Shown here piece after piece: positions 63,879-64,000 of a stretch of DNA of 64,000 nucleotides. Within the stretch, counting starts at the first letter, position 1. Every line of letters begins with the position of its first letter. The notes beneath the pieces were generated by a model. The model was not told the origin of the DNA. It made no database searches and saw only the letters and a list, made by a program, of their open reading frames with translations. The translations under genes were made by a program, and so were the position numbers. This stretch comes from a virus: positions 175,961 through 239,960 of IMG/VR virus record IMGVR_UViG_3300028045_000001, one strand, 5' to 3'.

Positions 63879-64000
63879 ATGAAAAATCTATTCGATAACG
63901 AAACCGATGATCAAAAAAGGCGAAGACTGCATATACAAGAAGATGGATTTGATCTAATGCAATTCCTCATCAATGCCTCAGATAATATGGAAGTGCGCAC
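63879..64000 (+). CDS. Start of a third family member (cut by window end)
   Basis: GGGGGCC lies upstream of ATG 63879. The 40 codons seen are open to the window end and begin MKNLFDNETDDQ, close to MKDLFDGITNDDD of the preceding gene. This suggests a third tandem internal-head-like protein continuing outside. Confidence 0.6.
   Translation, partial: MKNLFDNETDDQKRRRLHIQEDGFDLMQFLINASDNMEVR

Overview
The window is a continuous, densely packed stretch of an AT-rich giant (jumbo) tailed bacteriophage genome of the phiKZ-like type. The strongest evidence is four genes for pieces of phage-encoded multi-subunit RNA polymerase: the C-terminal part of beta (2-1645, cut by the window start), the C-terminal part of beta-prime (1806-3923), the N-terminal part of beta-prime with the catalytic DxDxD loop (15840-17534, the only minus-strand gene) and a 1365-residue beta-like chain (27399-31496). 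A very large tail tape-measure-like protein, a T4-type lysozyme, many virion proteins and a run of large adhesins agree with this. The host cannot be named from the sequence.

Layout. 0-5.5 kb: RNA polymerase pieces and an SF2 helicase. 5.6-9.5 kb: three virion (baseplate or tail-like) proteins. 9.6-15.8 kb: small accessory genes, holding a three-gene array of 13 tandem CCCH zinc-knuckle repeats and a six-gene array of small proteins that look like degenerate stand-alone Hint (hedgehog/intein) domains. 15.8-31.5 kb: beta-prime N-terminal half (minus strand), a 269-residue protein, the 2084-residue tape-measure-like protein, lysozyme, a hub-like virion protein and the beta-like chain. 32.2-49.3 kb: ten tandem paralogous adhesin or tail-fibre proteins sharing an FYPx...YLRGG module, variously joined to fibronectin-III repeats or kelch-like repeats, plus a 57-residue orphan N-terminal module. 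49.4-58.8 kb: accessory metabolism and takeover genes (membrane protein, ThyX with a Cys-rich insert, DHH phosphoesterase, a papain-like cysteine protease flanked by two paralogues of unknown function, a DUF5662-like protein, a GNAT acetyltransferase, a nucleoside-hydrolase-like protein). 58.9-64 kb: three related proteins resembling internal head proteins, around a kelch-like protein and a mosaic adhesin; the last gene runs off the window.

Regulation. Operons are separated by about 14 different, mostly perfect inverted repeats of 28-43 nt, nearly all without the T-tract of a bacterial intrinsic terminator. Two promoter-like motifs recur: ATTTATATATTAC (exact at 9606, 11101 and 49392, with a one-base variant at 1751) before small accessory operons, and TATTATATA (5579, 17563, 27339, 40162, 42999, 44763) 33-53 nt before virion genes. 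This fits two promoter classes read by the virion and non-virion polymerases of phiKZ-like phages, but the assignment is inference. I saw no tRNA genes, insertion sequences or CRISPR arrays. No gene-free stretch exceeds about 300 bases.
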